Of a DNA stretch of 8,976 nucleotides, positions 6,654 through 8,976 are shown in pieces. A program made the translations under genes and the position numbers. The DNA comes from Rickettsiaceae bacterium. Lineage in GTDB: Bacteria; Pseudomonadota; Alphaproteobacteria; Rickettsiales; Rickettsiaceae. The notes beneath the pieces are model-generated. The model saw nothing but the letters and a program-made list of their open reading frames with translations. It had not been told where the DNA came from and did no database searches. Each line of letters opens with the position of its first letter. Within the stretch, counting starts at the first letter, position 1. The DNA is taken from assembly GCA_028372485.1 (NCBI GenBank), contig JAOMYS010000036.1:1-8976 (forward strand), given 5' to 3'.

Positions 6654-7193
6654 ATGACAAATAGAAAGGGTATGAAGTTAACTCAAGGTCAGTTAGAAGA
6701 ATTAAGGGTGCTAGCGCAGACGAAAAACCTAAATGAAATAGCTGATCATTTTCAGATGAGCAAGTTTGTTTTTAAAAGAATGAGAAAGGAGCAATCTGAG
6801 ATAAATCAGATCTATAACAGCGTTGCCAAGGTTTATAGAGTTTTTAGCCCAGAGGAGATTCAAGAGTCTCATCAATTAGTACGAACATTAGCTGTAAGAG
6901 ACGTGGCAAAGCACTTTAATGTCTCGTACCCCTTCTTTGAAAAGGCAAGAAAGCTACAACCAGAACTAGGCAAAGCAATATTAGATGGGATATCAGAAAG
7001 GAGAAGTGACTTTGATGTTAGTAAGAAGCAAAAGAAGCGCTTCGAGGACAAGAAGAAGCGGGAGCAAGAAATACTAGAGTCTGATTGCTTGTCAAAAAGA
7101 GCGCCAATTGACATCTCTCCAGAGGATGCCCTTAAGCGCTTTAACAGGTTGTGGCAAATAGAAAAAGCAAAGAGGCTAGTTAGTGATTTTTAA
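6654..7193 (+). CDS. Tandem helix-turn-helix protein with basic coiled tail
   Basis: The 179-residue protein contains two copies of one HTH-like unit. Copy 1 (about 9-55) has LNEIADHFQMSKFVFKRMRK and copy 2 (about 64-112) has VRDVAKHFNVSYPFFEKARK. They share the spacing of A-x-HF-x(2)-S-x(2)-F-x-(K/E)-x-R-K, which points to an internal duplication. A highly charged Lys/Arg/Glu segment (116-142) follows, then a C-terminal helix (155-176). The HTH units resemble those of small regulators and transposase-type DNA-binding domains, but I recognise no named family. There is no ribosome binding site at ATG 6654. ATG 6672 has GAAAGGG, but only one base away. It is probably a DNA-binding protein of the element; a regulator of the cluster or of transfer is a guess. 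Confidence 0.72.
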   Translation: MTNRKGMKLTQGQLEELRVLAQTKNLNEIADHFQMSKFVFKRMRKEQSEINQIYNSVAKVYRVFSPEEIQESHQLVRTLAVRDVAKHFNVSYPFFEKARKLQPELGKAILDGISERRSDFDVSKKQKKRFEDKKKREQEILESDCLSKRAPIDISPEDALKRFNRLWQIEKAKRLVSDF

Positions 7194-7216
7194 TTTCAAA
7201 TAACAGGTAGTGCTAT

Positions 7217-7408
7217 ATGGCTAAAACCAACACAAAGGAAGACACTATAAATAAATCATTATTGCTCAATTGGCTTAGCGTTTCAGATGAAAACATACCA
7301 GTAAGTGATTTAGGTGCTTGGATTGAGGCAAAAACAAATGGAGAGTATAAACTCATCAAGGAAGTGTCTGATTCTGGAGGTCAAACAAAATCAGTTGATA
7401 AGCCTTGA
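7217..7408 (+). CDS. Hypothetical 63-residue protein
   Basis: An ATG at 7217 opens 63 codons, 23 bases after the tandem-HTH gene. GGT at about 7206-7208 is a weak ribosome binding site. The product has a polar start, a short amphipathic core (LLLNWLSVSDENIPVSDLGAWIEAK), then YKLIKEVSDSGG and a polar tail. No signal peptide, membrane segment or family motif is seen. From 7338 another frame (+1) is open to 7490 and looks equally coding-like. The last 23 codons may therefore be real, or may result from a frameshift in a gene that once continued in the +1 frame. I do not recognise it. Confidence 0.5.
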   Translation: MAKTNTKEDTINKSLLLNWLSVSDENIPVSDLGAWIEAKTNGEYKLIKEVSDSGGQTKSVDKP

Positions 7409-7490
7409 TTCACAAGCTATAACGCTAGTGATAGATACACTAGAGTCTAGTGGTTTATCGCTCGACATTGTTGACATAGAAAATCAATAA
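7338..7490 (+). CDS. Possible 50-residue ORF overlapping the previous gene, or its frameshifted C-terminus
   Basis: ATG 7338 opens 50 codons ending in TAA at 7488-7490, in the +1 frame relative to the gene at 7217. GAGG at 7325-7328, 9 bases upstream, is a good ribosome binding site. A later in-frame TTG (7395) has GGAGGT at 7376-7381. The C-terminal half (ISLDSQAITLVIDTLESS, then GLSLDIVDIENQ) is balanced and helical-looking, unlike random translation. It fills most of the 127-base gap before the HU gene. Either it is a separate small gene or the proper end of the 63-residue gene displaced by one base. No family recognised. Confidence 0.35.
   Translation: MESINSSRKCLILEVKQNQLISLDSQAITLVIDTLESSGLSLDIVDIENQ
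7425..7452. repeat. Palindromic CTAGTG cluster upstream of the HU gene
   Basis: CACTAGA and TCTAGTG form a 7-bp-arm palindrome with a one-base centre (7438-7452). Another CTAGTG lies just upstream (7425-7430) and pairs with the same CACTAG (7438-7443). Three half-sites in 28 bases could be an operator or alternative stem-loops. There is no T-tract right after it, so it is not a standard terminator. It overlaps the possible ORF 7338-7490. Confidence 0.45.
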
Positions 7491-7535
7491 TGAGTAAACA
7501 ACAATATTAAAAATAACAAGATTAGGTACAAGATC

Positions 7536-7814
7536 ATGAACAAAGGAGAATTTGTAAAGCACGTAGCAACTCAGCATAGCATAACTCAAGAAGAGGCAAA
7601 TAAAGCAATCGATATGTTTACTTCTTCTGTTATATCTAGCCTTGGCGAGGGTAATGAACTAAGCCTTGTAGGATTTGGTAATTTCTCAGTTAGTAAAGTA
7701 GAGTCAAGACCTGGGCGTAATCCAAAGACTGGTGAGACAATGCAGATAAAAGCCTACAATCAGCCCAAGTTTAAAGCTGGCCAAGGGTTGAAGGATGTTG
7801 TAAATAACAAGTAA
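7536..7814 (+). CDS. HU-family nucleoid DNA-binding protein
   Basis: This 92-residue protein is a full-length, canonical HU. It has two N-terminal helices (residues 3-37), GFGNF at 46-50, the arm motif RPGRNPKTGE at 58-67 with the intercalating Pro63, and the closing FKAGQGLKDVVN. HU dimers bind and bend double-stranded DNA with little sequence preference and help build nucleoprotein complexes, including recombination and replication complexes. AGG at 7524-7526 lies 9 bases before ATG 7536. This is the second HU-fold gene within 1.5 kb; unlike the one at 6084 it keeps every arm residue. Being next to cold-shock and GapR-type genes suggests a DNA-packaging set carried by the element. Confidence 0.95.
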   Translation: MNKGEFVKHVATQHSITQEEANKAIDMFTSSVISSLGEGNELSLVGFGNFSVSKVESRPGRNPKTGETMQIKAYNQPKFKAGQGLKDVVNNK

Positions 7815-7854
7815 GCAGATAATACTTAATAAATAAAAAATAGAACAAGAGATT

Positions 7855-8058
7855 ATGAATACAGGGAAAGTAAAGTGGTTTAATGGCAACAAAGGTTATG
7901 GATTTATCGAGCAAGAAGGTGGTGGCGGTGATGTGTTCGTACATATTAGCGAAGTAGAGAATGCTGGACTTAGAACCTTAGATGAGAATCAACGTGTTAG
8001 TTATGATATCGAAAAGAATAAGGGCAAATCATCTGCAACTAATTTAAAATTACTGTAG
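7855..8058 (+). CDS. Cold-shock protein (CspA family)
   Basis: The 67-residue product has the standard CspA length and both RNA-binding motifs: KGYGFI (RNP1, residues 13-18) and DVFVHIS (RNP2, 26-32), after the usual TGKVKWFN start. CspA proteins are single OB folds that bind single-stranded RNA and DNA and melt secondary structure. The gene follows HU by 40 bases and precedes the GapR-type gene by 24. On a conjugative element a single-strand-binding protein of this kind could act on its mRNAs or on transferred single-stranded DNA, but that is inference. AAGAGA close to ATG 7855 is a poor ribosome binding site. Confidence 0.96.
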   Translation: MNTGKVKWFNGNKGYGFIEQEGGGGDVFVHISEVENAGLRTLDENQRVSYDIEKNKGKSSATNLKLL

Positions 8059-8082
8059 ATAACAGATTTCAAGAAGAATATC

Positions 8083-8319
8083 ATGAGCGAAGTAATAGAA
8101 ACTGAAAAGCTAAGGCAAATCATCGGCAAGATAGAAACTATCGAACAAGAGAGGATGGAATCTGCCGATCTGCTTAAGGATGTATTCAACGAGGCTAAGT
8201 CCATGGGTTTTGATGTAAAGATCATAAAGCATGTTTTGAAGCTCAGAAAAAAGGATAAGGATGCTCTTGCTGAGGAGGATAGTTTGATAGATCTTTATCG
8301 TGGTGCGCTCGGGGTTTGA
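8083..8319 (+). CDS. GapR-family DNA-binding protein (DUF2312)
   Basis: The 78-residue protein has the hallmark core of the family: IETIEQERMESADLLKDVF, then NEAKSMGFDVKIIKHVLKLR and EEDSLIDLYRGAL. The family is typical of Alphaproteobacteria. Caulobacter GapR forms a clamp around overtwisted DNA ahead of replication and transcription and helps topoisomerases. Length and motif order are normal, with no missing core residue apparent. AAGAAG at 8071-8076 stands 6 bases before ATG 8083. It is normally a housekeeping gene, so a copy in the leading region of a transfer element is notable: it could relieve positive supercoils during element replication, or shape host chromatin. The family call is strong; the role here is inferred. 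Confidence 0.93.
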   Translation: MSEVIETEKLRQIIGKIETIEQERMESADLLKDVFNEAKSMGFDVKIIKHVLKLRKKDKDALAEEDSLIDLYRGALGV

Positions 8320-8328
8320 GTCAATAAT

Positions 8329-8718
8329 ATGAACAACAAATTATCCAAGATTCTTAAATTAGCAGGTGATCTTACAAAATCAGAGTTAATGATGCTTAAT
8401 CAAGCGGTAGTTTCTTTGATTAAGACCCAGCAGGATGTTGATTTTAAGAAAGCTGCTATTACTTTTCAAAAGGGAGATATAGTCTCTTTTAAAGATTCTA
8501 GCGGTGTACGAGTCCAAGGCGTTGTTACAAAAAAGAACCCCAAGACTCTGCAAGTAACTACTCCCGATGATTATTACGTTAATATTCCTGCAACTTATGT
8601 ATCACCAGTAAATAACCCCTCCAGAAAGTTATTGGACTTTAAAAAGAAGGTTGCTCCTTCTTTTGAAGAAATGAGAGAGGCGCTAGCGGATGAAATCGAA
8701 AAAGGGACTTTTCATTAA
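8329..8718 (+). CDS. Hypothetical protein with SH3/KOW-like domain
   Basis: The 129-residue protein has a helical N-terminus (about 3-35) and a small all-beta segment from 44 to 93: ITFQKGDIVSF, RVQGVVTKKNPKTLQVT, then YYVNIPATYVSP. The pattern F-x-x-GD-x-V-x-F ... G-x-V-x-K-x-N-x-K-T-x-x-V ... VP is typical of SH3/KOW-like folds in small phage and bacterial proteins that bind nucleic acids or proteins. The C-terminal helix (109-125) is acidic. It follows the GapR-type gene by 9 bases and precedes the transporter by 3, so it is co-transcribed and perhaps translationally coupled. No named family or catalytic residue is recognised. Confidence 0.72.
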   Translation: MNNKLSKILKLAGDLTKSELMMLNQAVVSLIKTQQDVDFKKAAITFQKGDIVSFKDSSGVRVQGVVTKKNPKTLQVTTPDDYYVNIPATYVSPVNNPSRKLLDFKKKVAPSFEEMREALADEIEKGTFH

Positions 8719-8721
8719 TCC

Positions 8722-8976
8722 ATGACTTTAGAAAAATCAAAAAGTGCAGTTCTTGCAATAATAGGAGTTTTATCTCTAAGCGTCTCTATGTCCATTGCAA
8801 AGCAATTGGATACCAACATTCCGACTGTCATGGTGGTGTTTGTAAGAAGTGGGTTTGGACTTTTGTTTTTTATTCCTATTTTTATCAAAGAAAGAAGCTC
8901 CCTATCACGTATCAATAATATACCTCTACATATAATTCGGGTGACGCTTGCAGTGCTTGCAATGCTTTGCACATAT
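8722..8976 (+). CDS. EamA/DMT-superfamily transporter, 3' end cut by window
   Basis: ATG 8722 opens 85 codons still in frame at the window edge. The peptide shows three hydrophobic segments (about 9-26, 36-55 and 69-85) split by short polar loops. The second holds VVFVRSGFGLLFFIPIF followed by KER, the pattern of EamA-family carriers, whose members have about ten membrane helices and export or exchange metabolites in the inner membrane. Rickettsiales carry several such carriers for host metabolites such as S-adenosylmethionine, but the substrate cannot be read here. It starts 3 bases after the preceding stop, so it is probably in the same operon and is cargo rather than transfer machinery. 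It could also mark the start of a flanking cargo block. Confidence 0.85.
   Translation, partial: MTLEKSKSAVLAIIGVLSLSVSMSIAKQLDTNIPTVMVVFVRSGFGLLFFIPIFIKERSSLSRINNIPLHIIRVTLAVLAMLCTY

Noticed and set aside
5472..8972. Minus-strand ORFs opposite the small genes (5472-5765, 6429-6635, 6872-7114, 7704-7892, 8001-8225, 8715-8972)
   Set aside because: Each mirrors a better-supported plus-strand gene (TraC-like, WGR-like, tandem-HTH, HU, Csp/GapR, EamA carrier) and has antisense-like composition.
1..8976. tRNA, rRNA, CRISPR array or insertion-sequence ends
   Set aside because: I saw no cloverleaf, rRNA-like conserved stretch, regularly spaced repeats, transposase gene or terminal inverted repeats.

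Overview
The window looks like part of an integrative and conjugative element, or a plasmid, from an alphaproteobacterium. An obligate intracellular Rickettsiales-type host is the best guess. The reasons are AT-rich sequence, a Ti-type TraA/TraD pair, and small HU, cold-shock and GapR (DUF2312) genes in one tight cluster. This combination resembles the Rickettsiales amplified genetic element (RAGE). The assignment is by recognition, not by database search.

Left part (1-5131, minus strand): one uninterrupted reading frame for a very large TraA relaxase. It starts at 5131 and still lacks its stop codon at the window edge. I checked the frame codon by codon: 1710 codons without a stop. Domain order is MobQ-type relaxase, RecD/TraI-like helicase, long linker, then a primase-like/Toprim region.

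Middle (5132-5478): a 347-base divergent intergenic region. It holds a candidate oriT: a 9-bp inverted repeat followed at once by TAAGTGCGC, the core of the RSF1010/Ti-class nic site. It also holds a sigma70-like promoter for traA whose -35 box lies inside the oriT repeat, a very strong 16-bp-arm hairpin, other inverted repeats, and a possible 33-residue membrane peptide.

Right part (5479-8976, plus strand): about eleven small genes in one direction with short gaps. They are a TraC-like and a TraD-like relaxosome protein, a divergent HU-like protein, a WGR-like protein, a tandem-HTH protein, one or two unknown small ORFs, a canonical HU, a cold-shock protein, a GapR-family protein, an SH3/KOW-like protein of unknown role, and the start of an EamA/DMT transporter. 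The order traA / oriT / traC-traD matches the divergent Ti-plasmid transfer region.

If the nick is on the plus strand as predicted, everything right of 5282 is the leading region that enters a recipient first. That region is dominated by small nucleic-acid-binding proteins. A working idea is that TraA, TraC and TraD form the relaxosome at oriT, and that the downstream proteins coat, bend or protect the incoming DNA or tune its expression. The second half is inference.
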